The position numbers were made by a program, and so were the translations under genes. Positions 36,173 through 45,453 of a stretch of DNA of 64,000 nucleotides are shown here, piece by piece (the stretch's first letter is position 1; every line of letters begins with the position of its first letter). The notes beneath the pieces were generated by a model, which was given only the letters and a program-made list of their open reading frames with translations, was not told the origin of the DNA and ran no database searches. The stretch is from Litchfieldella xinjiangensis (GTDB lineage: Bacteria > Pseudomonadota > Gammaproteobacteria > Pseudomonadales > Halomonadaceae), in NCBI RefSeq assembly GCF_000759345.1, contig NZ_JPZL01000001.1, positions 186,001 through 250,000 on the forward strand. Reading direction: 5' to 3'.

Positions 36173-37114
36173 ATGCAGCGCTCCCCAGCCCCCCTGGCAG
36201 CCCCGTCACTGGATCCAGAAGCGACCAAGGGAGTCGGCTTCGGGCTGGCCGCCTATCTGATGTGGGGGTGCTTCCCGCTGTTCTTCGCCCTGTTCGAAGG
36301 GGTTCCAGCGTGGGAGATATTGATCCACCGCGTGATATGGTCGTGCCTGTTCCTGGTCGGGCTGGTCACGCTCCTGCGGCGTTGGGCACCCGTGGTCAAG
36401 GCATTGAGCGAACCTAGCCGACTCGGTCGCGTCCTGGCCTGCGCCCTGCTGATTGCGCTGAATTGGGGAATCTATATCTACGCGGTGGAGACGCGTCACG
36501 TGTTCCAGGCCAGCCTGGGCTATTTCCTTACGCCTTTGGTAAACGTCCTGCTCGGGATGCTGGTACTGCGCGAAACCATGGCGCGCCTTCAAGTCGTGGC
36601 ACTGGGACTTGCCACGTTAGCCATCGCTATCCAATTGATTGTGCTGGGCGAGCTCCCCTGGATCACGCTTACATTGGCCGTGTCTTTCGGAACCTACGGC
36701 CTACTACGCAAACAGGTGCCCCTGGATGGAATGTCGGGCTTGTTTGTCGAAACCCTGCTGTTGCTGCCGCTGGGCCTTATTGCATTGAGTTGGCTCGGCA
36801 TGAGCGGGAATTCGCACTTTTTCGATACCGCACAAATCGGGGCACTATTGATGGCCAGCGGCGTCATCACTGCGCTGCCGTTGCTGGCATTTGCAGGCGC
36901 AGCGAGACGCCTACGCCTTTCGACATTGGGGTTTCTGATGTACCTGAACCCCAGCATCCAGTTCTTCATTGCTCTGCTGGTCTTCAACGAGCCATTGAAC
37001 GCCGTGCAGCTGACGACGTTCGTGCTCATCTGGATTGGCCTTGCGCTCTATTCCTGGTCGGCCTGGCAATCCCGACCGAGAACCGCCAGAGAGCCTTCGT
37101 CGGCATGTGACTGA
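36173..37114 (+). CDS. rarD: EamA-family transporter RarD
   Basis: A 313-residue membrane protein with ten predicted spans. 'GFGLAAYLMWGCFPLFFALF', 'EILIHRVIWS', 'NWGIYIYAVETRHVFQASLG' and 'LGFLMYLNPSIQF' are typical of RarD. The substrate is not established. The 3' end overlaps the convergent unknown gene by 67 bases. Confidence 0.92.
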   Translation: MQRSPAPLAAPSLDPEATKGVGFGLAAYLMWGCFPLFFALFEGVPAWEILIHRVIWSCLFLVGLVTLLRRWAPVVKALSEPSRLGRVLACALLIALNWGIYIYAVETRHVFQASLGYFLTPLVNVLLGMLVLRETMARLQVVALGLATLAIAIQLIVLGELPWITLTLAVSFGTYGLLRKQVPLDGMSGLFVETLLLLPLGLIALSWLGMSGNSHFFDTAQIGALLMASGVITALPLLAFAGAARRLRLSTLGFLMYLNPSIQFFIALLVFNEPLNAVQLTTFVLIWIGLALYSWSAWQSRPRTAREPSSACD

Positions 37115-38133
37115 GACGCCACCGGGGCAGCGACCGCATGGACCTGCCTCGAAAGCCATGCAACCAGAGCGTCGAGCACGGCCATGTTAGGCACCTGAAA
37201 CTGCCAGAGCTGTTCGCCGGCGGCACAGGGGAAGCTTTCCTGATAAAGACGGGCGTTGGGATCTCGGGAGCGATTCTCGGCACTCACCGCGCCCAGCGCC
37301 ACCAAGGGCGTGATATCGGCTGAGGTCAGCATCATCAGACAATGCTTGACCCCCTGCGAATTTATCGCGAAGCGCTGTTGAGTGGGGATTGTCTCCCATT
37401 CGCTGAGGCGCAAGCGGCTGATAAGCCGACGCTGCCGAACATTGGGCAATTGGGCGAGATACCCCGCAGCCAGGCGCCCATTGATCCGGCGCTCGGGAAT
37501 CACGGCATTGATGTCGGCGTACAGAAAGCCCTTGCGCTTGACCATCCAATCCATGGCCTCGCCGATCTCGACGCCACCCGACTGTAATTGCATCTCTCTA
37601 CGCGACAGGGCATTACGCACTGTGGCCAGACGAATCGAGCAGGCAGCCGCGATTTCGCGATGATCGAGCAGGCCCGGCCGCAGAATGACAATGCCCAGCC
37701 GGGAAGCGGCGTCTTCTGCCATGGCCTTGCTGGGCTCGAGCTTGAGGCGTAATGCGGCCATGCCTAGTAAATGTTCCAGGCGCGACCACTCCGTTTCTAT
37801 TTCCTTGACTATCAACGCCCCCGTCAAGGCCACGAAATCAACGAAATCCCGCAGCGTTCCCTCACGCTGGGTCGCTTGGCTCAACCAATGCTCCAGCGTC
37901 TCCTGCCCCGCCGCCAGCGCCTTCCAACGCAAGGCTGCCCAGATCATCTGCTGTTTCAGACCCCCTGGATCGCTTGCCTCTCCCGCACCGGAAAGCCGCC
38001 GAAGCGGATTCGATACCTGTTCACTGGCGATGGCGACTGCCGTCGTGATCATCGCTTCGTCCCACAAGGATTCGATGGCTTTCCCCAGCCATTCGTCCCG
38101 CAATCGTTGTCCTGCCGTCCCGGTGTCTTTCAC
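37048..38133 (-). CDS. Unrecognised 361-residue protein
   Basis: I do not recognise this protein. It is soluble, Leu/Ala-rich and mostly helical, with no signal peptide or membrane span. The stretch 'LDHREIAAACSIRLATVRNA' near residue 157 looks like a helix-turn-helix, so a DNA-binding role is possible. The last 22 codons overlap rarD. A 16-bp perfect palindrome lies 22 bases before the start. A long, uninterrupted frame with a GGAGGGCAGGG stretch before the ATG supports a real gene; its precise C-terminus is less certain than its body. Confidence 0.7.
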   Translation of the reverse strand: MKDTGTAGQRLRDEWLGKAIESLWDEAMITTAVAIASEQVSNPLRRLSGAGEASDPGGLKQQMIWAALRWKALAAGQETLEHWLSQATQREGTLRDFVDFVALTGALIVKEIETEWSRLEHLLGMAALRLKLEPSKAMAEDAASRLGIVILRPGLLDHREIAAACSIRLATVRNALSRREMQLQSGGVEIGEAMDWMVKRKGFLYADINAVIPERRINGRLAAGYLAQLPNVRQRRLISRLRLSEWETIPTQQRFAINSQGVKHCLMMLTSADITPLVALGAVSAENRSRDPNARLYQESFPCAAGEQLWQFQVPNMAVLDALVAWLSRQVHAVAAPVASQSHADEGSLAVLGRDCQADQE

Positions 38134-38155
38134 CCTGCCCTCCGCTGTCGCCTAC

Positions 38156-38171
38156 CCTTATTCGAATAAGG
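38156..38171. promoter_or_regulatory. Perfect 16-bp palindrome upstream of the 361-residue protein gene
   Basis: CCTTATTCGAATAAGG, followed on the plus strand by TTTTTCTTT. It could be an operator for the leftward gene starting at 38133. The T run would also allow a plus-strand terminator, but no plus-strand gene ends nearby, so the operator reading is preferred. Confidence 0.5.
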
Positions 38172-38295
38172 TTTTTCTTTAGATGTTCGACGAACAGTCG
38201 AAATGCAATTCAAGACATTAACGGCCGTTGGGGGGAAAACTTGAATCAACGGCATCACTCGCTTTCGCAATGCACGACATATTCACGCTGCCCTG

Positions 38296-39891
38296 CTAGC
38301 CGGCCGCCTCTGGCTGGTAGCCGACCCGAAAGCCTCCCCAATGTTTGCCACCAACGAAAATCGGAACCGAAAGATCGTGCATGACTTCTCCCGTGTCGCG
38401 TTTGTAGGTCTGCACCAGGAGTGGTTTGTCATGCGCGCCACATCGGCTTCCAGTCGGATCGTCGAAGATGCGCTTGCTTCGGCAGTACTTGAGGTCGTGT
38501 TGGTAATCGCCGGTGGGTGCCAGGCTGACCTTGCGATTGTGGGTCGGCACATAGCCGCGTTGGTTGCAGGTGATGGCGTAGGCTACACCCAGTGTCTCGA
38601 GCAGCGGTTCCTGCACATCCGGAAGGTAGCGATCGGTGAATTCGTCGTAGGGTGTGCGATACATGGGCGGATTGGTGGCTGCGATCGGAACGTACTCATC
38701 GGCAAAGAGGGTGCGCGTGTCCAGCTCCCCGCGCTTGATGGCCTGTTCGAATAGGCTACCGATACGGTCCGCGGCCGCGCGAGCTGCCATGAATACCTGC
38801 TGGTGGCGACCCTCGAGACGCTGCTGGGCAAGCTCGCCATCGACGCCTTCCGCCGCCTCCATCAACGCTCGTGCCTGGTCCGCCAGGTCATGCATGTCTC
38901 GCGTACCCTCGAAGACTTCATGCTCGAGCGTGCGCAGCACCCCGGCCACCTGGCGCCCATGAGCACTTGTATCGGCCATGGCAGTCGCGATACTGCCAAT
39001 CTGTTGCTCGACATCATCGAAGTCACGTGTCAGCTCGGCAAGGTGCCCCCCAACCGACTCGACTTCCTTGGCTCGGTCACCGACACGCTGCATCAGATGC
39101 CCGATCCTATCCACCACCTTGTGGCTACTGTCTCCGATTTCTCCTACCAACGACTCGACCTGATGCGTGGCATCCGCGGTCCGCTTGGCCAGTTGCCGAA
39201 CCTCGCCGGCCACTACGGCAAAGCCCCGTCCGTGCTCCCCGGCACGGGCTGCTTCAATGGAGGCGTTGAGCGATAGCAAGTTGGTCTGTTCGGCGATCTC
39301 CTCGATCAGCGCCGTGACATGGCGCACGCTTTCGCTCTTGCGTCCCAGCGCATCCAACAGGGCAAGCGCTTCTTCCGAGCGTGACGCCAATGACCGCATC
39401 TCGTCGATGACACGTTCCAGCGCTTCGCGGCTGTTGAGGTTTGACGCCTTGGAACGACTGGCCAATTCCGAGACCTGACTGGCACTCGTCGACACCTGTT
39501 CGATGGCCGCCGTAATCGCAGCCATGCTGGATGCAGCTTCCTTGACGACGCTATCCTGGCGGGCAAGTCGTTGATCCAGTCGATCGGCATGGTGAGACAC
39601 CTCCGCCGAGGCAATGGCCGTGCGCCCGGCTCGGCCGATGAGACGATGTGCCATGCGCTTGAGCGAGAGATAGTCCCGTTGGGGTCCGAATAACGGTTGT
39701 CGCCGTGTTTCGGCGAGGGCATTGCCACCCGCCCGGTAGATCGACAGCATACCGGCCATGGCGAGGCCCATCCCTCCCAGGATAGCGAGCAGGATGGCCA
39801 GGTAGGGCCCCAAGCCAAATGGATTCCATCCGATCATGGCGAACGAAGCGCCAACGACACCCAGTGATACCCCCCACACGATCTTATCCAT
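38296..39891 (-). CDS. Methyl-accepting chemotaxis protein with C-terminal sensor domain
   Basis: A 531-residue chemoreceptor. Two membrane helices (about residues 5-22 and 29-52) are almost adjacent, so there is no periplasmic ligand domain and no clear HAMP. The signalling hairpin tip is canonical ('[20 protein letters not shown]', '[18 protein letters not shown]'). Behind it, about residues 395-531 form a Cache/PAS-like domain with '[15 protein letters not shown]', '[15 protein letters not shown]' and '[14 protein letters not shown]'. The sensor should therefore sample the cytoplasm. The ATG at 39891 begins the first helix. Confidence 0.88.
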   Translation of the reverse strand: MDKIVWGVSLGVVGASFAMIGWNPFGLGPYLAILLAILGGMGLAMAGMLSIYRAGGNALAETRRQPLFGPQRDYLSLKRMAHRLIGRAGRTAIASAEVSHHADRLDQRLARQDSVVKEAASSMAAITAAIEQVSTSASQVSELASRSKASNLNSREALERVIDEMRSLASRSEEALALLDALGRKSESVRHVTALIEEIAEQTNLLSLNASIEAARAGEHGRGFAVVAGEVRQLAKRTADATHQVESLVGEIGDSSHKVVDRIGHLMQRVGDRAKEVESVGGHLAELTRDFDDVEQQIGSIATAMADTSAHGRQVAGVLRTLEHEVFEGTRDMHDLADQARALMEAAEGVDGELAQQRLEGRHQQVFMAARAAADRIGSLFEQAIKRGELDTRTLFADEYVPIAATNPPMYRTPYDEFTDRYLPDVQEPLLETLGVAYAITCNQRGYVPTHNRKVSLAPTGDYQHDLKYCRSKRIFDDPTGSRCGAHDKPLLVQTYKRDTGEVMHDLSVPIFVGGKHWGGFRVGYQPEAAG

Positions 39892-40060
39892 ACACCGGCT
39901 CTCTTTATGGTTGTTCTCTGAACGGACTATCGGCCGCCGGCTGAAAACCTGTGTAGGACTTTGGGTGCATGGACTTAAGTTCAGGACACATTCCCGCACT
40001 GAAAAGGGGGCCGGTTTGGGTTACGCTCTGGCTACCCATGAACGTCACCCTAGGCAAGCG

Positions 40061-41776
40061 ATGCTCAAGCGCTATCTTCCGATACTCACCTGGCTTCCTC
40101 ACTATAATAGGCGCCTGCTTGGGGCCGATCTGCTCGCCGGCATCATCGTCACATTACTGGTGATCCCCCAATCGCTGGCCTATGCCATTCTGGCCGGGCT
40201 ACCCCCCGTGGTGGGGCTCTACGCCAGTATTCTCCCCCTGTTGGCCTATACCTTGTTCGGCACCAGCCGCACGCTTGCGGTGGGACCCGTGGCGATCCTT
40301 GCCTTGATGACCGGTGCGGCACTCAGCGAAATCGCCACGCCAGGCAGTCCGCTCTATCTGCAGGCTGCCATCGTCCTGGCAATGCTGTCGGGGTTGATGT
40401 TGACGGCGATGGGCCTGATGCGAATGGGCTTTTTCGCCAATTTTCTCAGCCACCCGGTCATTTCCGGGTTTCTGAGTGCGTCCGGCATCCTGATTGCCGC
40501 GAGCCAAGCCGCCAATCTTCTGGGAATCGAGGGCGGTGGCTTCACGCTACTCGACCAGACAATCACCATTGCGACCCATCTTTCAGAAGTGAACTGGCCC
40601 ACGGTCGCCATTGGCGTGGGGTGCCTGGCGTTCCTGGTGCTTTGCAGGCGTCATGGCAAGTCCGGACTCAAGCGTATCGGCTTGCCTAAGGGAATCGCCT
40701 CGCTGCTGGCCAAGGCTGGACCCGTCTTTGCCGTTGTGGCGACGACGCTGCTCACCTGGCATCTCGACTTGCATCAGGCCGGCGTGGCGATCGTTGGGGA
40801 TATCCCCAAGGGGCTTCCGCCCTTGACCCTGCCAAGTCCCGACGTGACCTTGTGGCACGACTTGCTGATCCCAGCACTCCTCATCAGCGTGGTGGGGTTC
40901 GTCGAGTCGGTGTCCATGGGTCAGATGCTTGCTGCCAAACGCCGGCAGCGCATTTCTCCCAATCAGGAACTGATTGGCCTGGGTGGGGCCAATATCGCCG
41001 CAGCGTTCTCATCGGGCATGCCGGTGACCGGCGGCCTGTCGCGCACCGTCATCAACTACGATGCAGGAGCTCAGACCCCCGCAGCTGGAACGTTCGCCGC
41101 CACCGGTATTGCCCTGGTCACCTTCGCCTTCACGCCGCTGCTGCACTATCTGCCGGTCGCGACACTGGCCGCCACGATCACGGTTTCGATCCTGACGCTG
41201 GTGGATATAAAGATGCTGCGCCAGACATGGCGCTACTCACGGAGCGACTTCGCCGCTATCGCCGTGACCATTTTCCTGACGCTCCTGGAAGGGGTGGAGG
41301 CGGGAATCATCGCCGGCGTCGCCCTTTCGATCGGTCTCTTCCTGTATCGTACCAGCCGCCCACATAGCGCACTGGTCGGACGCGTGCCGGGTACCGAGCA
41401 TTTTCGAAACGTCGAACGTCACGAAGTGGAAAGCGCCAGCCACGTGGCACTGCTCCGCGTTGACGAGAGTCTGTATTTCGCCAATGCGCGGTACCTCGAG
41501 GATACGGTATACGAACTCGTGGCCAGCCGGCCCGAACTCGAGCATGTTGTGCTGATCTGCTCTGCAGTGAATCTTATCGACGCCTCAGCCCTGGAAAGCC
41601 TCGATGCCATCAATGCGCGGCTCAAGGACTCCGATGTCACGCTGCACCTCGCAGAAGTCAAGGGGCCGGTCATGGACCGCCTCAAGCACAGCGACCTGCT
41701 CGACGAGCTGACCGGACGCGTTTTCCTGAGCACCTATTCAGCCTGGAGCGAACTCAAGACGCCCCGCGACGACTGA
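40061..41776 (+). CDS. SulP-family anion transporter
   Basis: A 571-residue SLC26/SulP transporter. About 12-14 membrane spans start with 'LLAGIIVTLLVIPQSLAYAI' and the signature 'GPVAILALMTGAAL'; the conserved 'SGMPVTGGLSRTVINYDAGA' follows. A STAS domain occupies the last 130 residues ('LRVDESLYFANARYLEDTVY'). Substrates of the family include sulfate, bicarbonate and dicarboxylates; I cannot choose. The start at 40061 was chosen because the upstream extension of the frame is not protein-like and overlaps the chemoreceptor gene. Confidence 0.88.
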   Translation: MLKRYLPILTWLPHYNRRLLGADLLAGIIVTLLVIPQSLAYAILAGLPPVVGLYASILPLLAYTLFGTSRTLAVGPVAILALMTGAALSEIATPGSPLYLQAAIVLAMLSGLMLTAMGLMRMGFFANFLSHPVISGFLSASGILIAASQAANLLGIEGGGFTLLDQTITIATHLSEVNWPTVAIGVGCLAFLVLCRRHGKSGLKRIGLPKGIASLLAKAGPVFAVVATTLLTWHLDLHQAGVAIVGDIPKGLPPLTLPSPDVTLWHDLLIPALLISVVGFVESVSMGQMLAAKRRQRISPNQELIGLGGANIAAAFSSGMPVTGGLSRTVINYDAGAQTPAAGTFAATGIALVTFAFTPLLHYLPVATLAATITVSILTLVDIKMLRQTWRYSRSDFAAIAVTIFLTLLEGVEAGIIAGVALSIGLFLYRTSRPHSALVGRVPGTEHFRNVERHEVESASHVALLRVDESLYFANARYLEDTVYELVASRPELEHVVLICSAVNLIDASALESLDAINARLKDSDVTLHLAEVKGPVMDRLKHSDLLDELTGRVFLSTYSAWSELKTPRDD

Positions 41777-41780
41777 CCCA

Positions 41781-42977
41781 TCAACCCTCAACCTGCTGGC
41801 GAACCTTGGCAACGATGTGCTTGCCAATGGGTATCGCCGACGTCGCCGCAGGCGACGGGGCATTGCATACGTTGACTGTGCGGCGGCTATTCACGAACAG
41901 AAAATCGTCGACGAGACGTCCCTCACGCGAGACAGCCTGGGCACGCACCCCCGCGGGATAGGCTTTCAAGTCTTCCAGAGTCAGGCCAGGGCAATACTTT
42001 CGCACTTCATCGAGATAGCGCCCCTTGAACATCGAATTACGGATCTCCTTGAGACCCGGCCGCCAATGCTTTTGGAGCACCTTGAGCACGCCGGGATGGG
42101 TCAGCAGGGCTGCGGTATCCGGCAGAGAAACATCACGCTTGCGATACCCCTCTCGCTTGAGTGCCAGCACCGCGTTGGGACCCACGGTGACGCTGCCATC
42201 GATCATTCGCGTCAGGTGCACCCCCAGGAAGGGCATGCTGGGATCGGGAATCGGATAGATCAGGTGATTGACGATGCGGTTGTGCTCGGGAGCCAGTTGA
42301 TAGTATTCGCCACGAAAAGGGCAAATCGTGAAGCCCGGGTCCTTGCCGAGCATGCGCACCACACGATCGGCCATCAAGCCCGCGCAGGTGACCAGGTGAC
42401 GCGCGCTCATTTCGCCGCGCGCGGTCTTGACCACGACCTCATTAGGACGCTCTTCGACCCCCGATACCTCACAGGAGAGCAGGATCTCCCCCCCGAGTCG
42501 CTCGAACTCCTGGCCCATGGCCCGTGCAATGGCTGCATAATCGACGATGCCACTCGAGGGTACGAAGATAGCGCCCACCCCGGTGATGTTGGGCTCGCGC
42601 TCGCGCAATTCCTCAGCGCACAACCATTCCCGCTCCAGACCGTTGGCCTGGGTTCGCTCCCACAAGCCGCGCATGCGTTCCATTTCAAGATCATTGGTTG
42701 CAACCAGGAGCTTGCCGCACGTGTCGTAGCGGATACCGTGCTCCTGGCAGAATTGCTTGGTGGCGCGATTTCCCTCGGTACAGAACTTGGCCTTGAGGCT
42801 ACCTGGGGCATAATAGACCCCCGCATGGATCACCCCGCTGTTATGGCCGCTCTGGTGCCGAGCCAGGTCCTCCTCCTTCTCGAGGAGCAACATCCGACGA
42901 TCCGGATAGGTGCGGGCCAGTTCCATTGCCGTCGACATGCCGAGGATGCCGCCTCCCAGTACTATGAAATCGTACAC
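41781..42977 (-). CDS. lhgO: L-2-hydroxyglutarate dehydrogenase/oxidase
   Basis: A 398-residue FAD enzyme of the DAO family that oxidises L-2-hydroxyglutarate to 2-oxoglutarate at the membrane. The dinucleotide motif LGGGILGMSTA is at residues 7-17, followed by 'HQSGHNSGVIHAGVYYAPGS', a signature of LhgO. The start is GTG with a GGCGAGG ribosome binding site. It is divergent from a CsiR/GlaR-like regulator, but the usual partner csiD is not present in the window. It ends four bases from the convergent SulP gene. Confidence 0.93.
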   Translation of the reverse strand: MYDFIVLGGGILGMSTAMELARTYPDRRMLLLEKEEDLARHQSGHNSGVIHAGVYYAPGSLKAKFCTEGNRATKQFCQEHGIRYDTCGKLLVATNDLEMERMRGLWERTQANGLEREWLCAEELREREPNITGVGAIFVPSSGIVDYAAIARAMGQEFERLGGEILLSCEVSGVEERPNEVVVKTARGEMSARHLVTCAGLMADRVVRMLGKDPGFTICPFRGEYYQLAPEHNRIVNHLIYPIPDPSMPFLGVHLTRMIDGSVTVGPNAVLALKREGYRKRDVSLPDTAALLTHPGVLKVLQKHWRPGLKEIRNSMFKGRYLDEVRKYCPGLTLEDLKAYPAGVRAQAVSREGRLVDDFLFVNSRRTVNVCNAPSPAATSAIPIGKHIVAKVRQQVEG

Positions 42978-43092
42978 TTGCGCCTCGCCTCGTCGGTAAT
43001 GTAGACGTTATTGCATAATATCAGATTGTTTCGCATCGTTTCGCCAGTGTGGCTCACGTTGCGCTTCCTGACGAATCGAGGATCCGTTAACC
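42978..43092. promoter_or_regulatory. Divergent control region between lhgO and the GntR regulator
   Basis: 115 bases between divergent genes. The AT-rich box around 43008-43030 contains TTATTGCATAATATCAG, the most likely place for promoters and a GlaR/CsiR-type operator. No full consensus could be confirmed by eye. Confidence 0.4.
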
Positions 43093-43779
43093 ATGGACAC
43101 CCCTGCCCGACAGAACCTCGGCATAAGCGCCTATACCTGGCTCAAGACCGACATCATTCGAGGTGTATTCCCGCCGGGCGAAAAGCTGCTCATGAGTCGC
43201 TTGAAGGCCCGCTATTCGCTGGGTGTAGGCCCGTTGCGTGAGGCCTTGTCGCAACTGGTGGCCGAACGACTCGTCGTGGCTGTTAGCCAGCGCGGCTACC
43301 GGGTCGCAAGCATGTCGCTCGATGAATTGCATGACGTTTATGATGCCCGCGCTCAGCTGGAAGCCATGTTATTGGCGCTGGCCATCGAGCGCGGCGATGA
43401 TGCCTGGGAAGCCGATATCCTGGCCAAGGCTCACACGCTTGCCAAGGTGGTGAAGGTCGAGACGGCCGATGAAATGCTGGATGTATGGGACACGCGGCAC
43501 AAGGCTTTTCATACTGCGATGGTGGCCGGCTGCGGGTCGCATCACCTGATGCAGCTTCGCAACGGCCTCTTCGACCAGGCCGAGAGGTACCGTCACCTCT
43601 GGTTGCGGGAAACGGTCTTCTCGGCCCAGGCCCTCGAGAGAAAGCGCCAGGAACATACCGCGCTGGTCGAAGTCGTATTGGCCCGGGATTCGCAACGAGC
43701 CTCCGCCATGATGCGCGAACATCTGATGACCCCCGTTCCGATCATTACCCAAGTACTCGAGACCCAAGGGTTGGTCTGA
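43093..43779 (+). CDS. csiR: GntR/FCD-family regulator, CsiR/GlaR type
   Basis: A 228-residue GntR regulator. The N-terminal winged helix contains 'LKARYSLGVGPLREALSQLV' and 'QRGYRVASMS', very close to what I recall of E. coli CsiR (GlaR). An FCD ligand domain follows, with metal-binding His residues in 'RHKAFHTAMVAGC' and 'QEHTALVEVVLARD'. CsiR represses glutarate and L-2-hydroxyglutarate catabolism, so lhgO, divergent from it, is the likely target. It ends four bases from the convergent pxpC. Confidence 0.88.
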   Translation: MDTPARQNLGISAYTWLKTDIIRGVFPPGEKLLMSRLKARYSLGVGPLREALSQLVAERLVVAVSQRGYRVASMSLDELHDVYDARAQLEAMLLALAIERGDDAWEADILAKAHTLAKVVKVETADEMLDVWDTRHKAFHTAMVAGCGSHHLMQLRNGLFDQAERYRHLWLRETVFSAQALERKRQEHTALVEVVLARDSQRASAMMREHLMTPVPIITQVLETQGLV

Positions 43780-43783
43780 GCGT

Positions 43784-44734
43784 TCAGGCGAACCCTGCCC
43801 TAAAGCGACGATATTCGTCCTGGGCAGCCGCCAGGGGCTTGGGTATCAATCTGACCTCCTGCCCCGGCATGCACTGCGCGAGCCGAGCGCACGCCAGCGG
43901 TGTCAGGGCCCCTAGCCGGGGATACCCGCCGATGGTCTGGCGGTCGTTTAGCAGGACGAAAGGCTGCCCGTCCGGAGGCACCTGAACCCCACCCAAACCA
44001 ATGCCTTCGGACACCAGCGCACTGATTCGGCATGCCAGCCTGGGCCCGAGCAAGCGAACGCCCATGCGGTCGGCTCGGTCATCGACCTGCCACGAACGAT
44101 TGAAGGCATCGAACAGGCTCGCGCCGCTGAAGTCGGCGATCTGCGCGCCGGGAATCAGCGCCAGCTGTGCCGGCTCACCGTAATGCGGCATTTCGCTGGG
44201 CGGGATCGCTTGCGGAGTGTTTCGAGTATCTGCCTCGTCCTGGGAGCGCGAATCAACGAACAGACGCTCTTGTGCTTTCAATGGATGGCCGAGACCATCA
44301 TGCCCGCCCAGCCCCTCCCGGGGAACGCAGGCGACGCTGCCCAAAACGGGATCTGCACGAAAGCCGCCTGCCACTGCCAAGTAGGCACGCACCCCATCAC
44401 GCGGGGTTCCGAATGTCAGGCGCTGGTGAGGCTCGACGGTAAACGCGCGCCAACGTGGCAAATCGTTACCGTCGAGCCGCGCGTCAAGATCCGCCCCACA
44501 TAGCGCCAGGCGCAGCGTCTTGCACGCGACCAGTTCCAGCCCTCCCAGACTGATCTCGAGTGCTGCTGCGCCCCACCGATTTCCCAACAAGCGGTTGGCC
44601 CACGCCCAGCTATGGATATCGACGGGTCCCCCCTGAGTGACGCCCAGGCGGCGCACGCCGAACCGGCCAGCATCTTGCAGCAGTGCCAACGGTCCGGCAC
44701 GCTCGACGCGCACCCCTTCGACGATGCCGGTCAT
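43784..44734 (-). CDS. pxpC: 5-oxoprolinase subunit PxpC
   Basis: A 316-residue protein of the KipA/biotin-dependent carboxyltransferase family, recognisable from 'ALLQDAGRFGVRRLGVTQGG', 'ALEISLGGLEL' and 'YLAVAGGF', with 'NDRQTIGGYPRLG' near the end. With PxpA and PxpB it forms the ATP-dependent 5-oxoprolinase that opens 5-oxoproline to glutamate. It overlaps pxpB by four bases. Confidence 0.92.
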   Translation of the reverse strand: MTGIVEGVRVERAGPLALLQDAGRFGVRRLGVTQGGPVDIHSWAWANRLLGNRWGAAALEISLGGLELVACKTLRLALCGADLDARLDGNDLPRWRAFTVEPHQRLTFGTPRDGVRAYLAVAGGFRADPVLGSVACVPREGLGGHDGLGHPLKAQERLFVDSRSQDEADTRNTPQAIPPSEMPHYGEPAQLALIPGAQIADFSGASLFDAFNRSWQVDDRADRMGVRLLGPRLACRISALVSEGIGLGGVQVPPDGQPFVLLNDRQTIGGYPRLGALTPLACARLAQCMPGQEVRLIPKPLAAAQDEYRRFRAGFA

Positions 44735-45453
44735 GAACGGGCCTCCACTGGCGTCACCTCGCCTCCCAAGCGTTCAAACTCCTGGCGTGTCACACTCACG
44801 AAGCGCACTTGATCGCCTACTTGCAATAGGCTGAACCCCTTACGCTGCCGATCGAACAGCTTGGCCGGGGTTCGTCCGACAAGATTCCATCCCCCCGGAG
44901 ACATTGTCGGATAGGCCGACGTCTGCCTCCCGGCAATGGCCACGCTACCCTGTGGAACGCGTCGACGCGGCGTCTCAAGCCGTGGCAGGGCAAGTCGTTC
45001 GTCGACACTGCCCATGAACGCGAACCCCGGGGCGAAGCCCAGAGCGAAAACACGGTAGACATGTTCGCAATGCAGCTCGATCACCTTGTCCCTCTCCCAG
45101 CCGGTATGTCGCTCCAGACGCTCGAGTTCGGGGCCGACACTGGGGTCGTACCACACCGGAAGCTCCTTGATATCCTGCACGGCTTCGCCGCTATCCGGCG
45201 ATAGGGTCTCGAGCAGCGCGACAAGGCGTGCTCGGGCCTCGCCTGCAGACAGGATCAACGGATCGTAATGCACCAGTACGGTGGTATAGGACGGCACCAG
45301 ATCGATCAGCGCCGCACCGAAGTCCTCCTCGCAGCGACGCACCAGCGCCGTCAACCAAGGCATGTTGGATTCATCGATATCGGAGAAAAGGCGTACCAGC
45401 CAGGCATCGATCCCGGCCTGTTCGATACGGGGCATACGGGCGGTCGCGGTCAT
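44731..45453 (-). CDS. pxpB: 5-oxoprolinase subunit PxpB
   Basis: A 240-residue KipI-type protein. '[15 protein letters not shown]' and '[20 protein letters not shown]' followed by '[17 protein letters not shown]' are family signatures. It is the partner of PxpC in 5-oxoprolinase. It overlaps both neighbours (pxpA upstream, pxpC downstream) by four bases, indicating translational coupling. Confidence 0.92.
   Translation of the reverse strand: MTATARMPRIEQAGIDAWLVRLFSDIDESNMPWLTALVRRCEEDFGAALIDLVPSYTTVLVHYDPLILSAGEARARLVALLETLSPDSGEAVQDIKELPVWYDPSVGPELERLERHTGWERDKVIELHCEHVYRVFALGFAPGFAFMGSVDERLALPRLETPRRRVPQGSVAIAGRQTSAYPTMSPGGWNLVGRTPAKLFDRQRKGFSLLQVGDQVRFVSVTRQEFERLGGEVTPVEARS

Noticed and set aside
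39836-40060. 75-codon N-terminal extension of the SulP transporter
   Set aside because: It overlaps the divergent chemoreceptor gene and is not protein-like; the transporter starts cleanly at 40061.
41817-43004. 395-codon plus-strand frame opposite lhgO
   Set aside because: It is a shadow of lhgO: the lhgO protein is strongly conserved, and the antisense frame has no recognisable domain or ribosome binding site.
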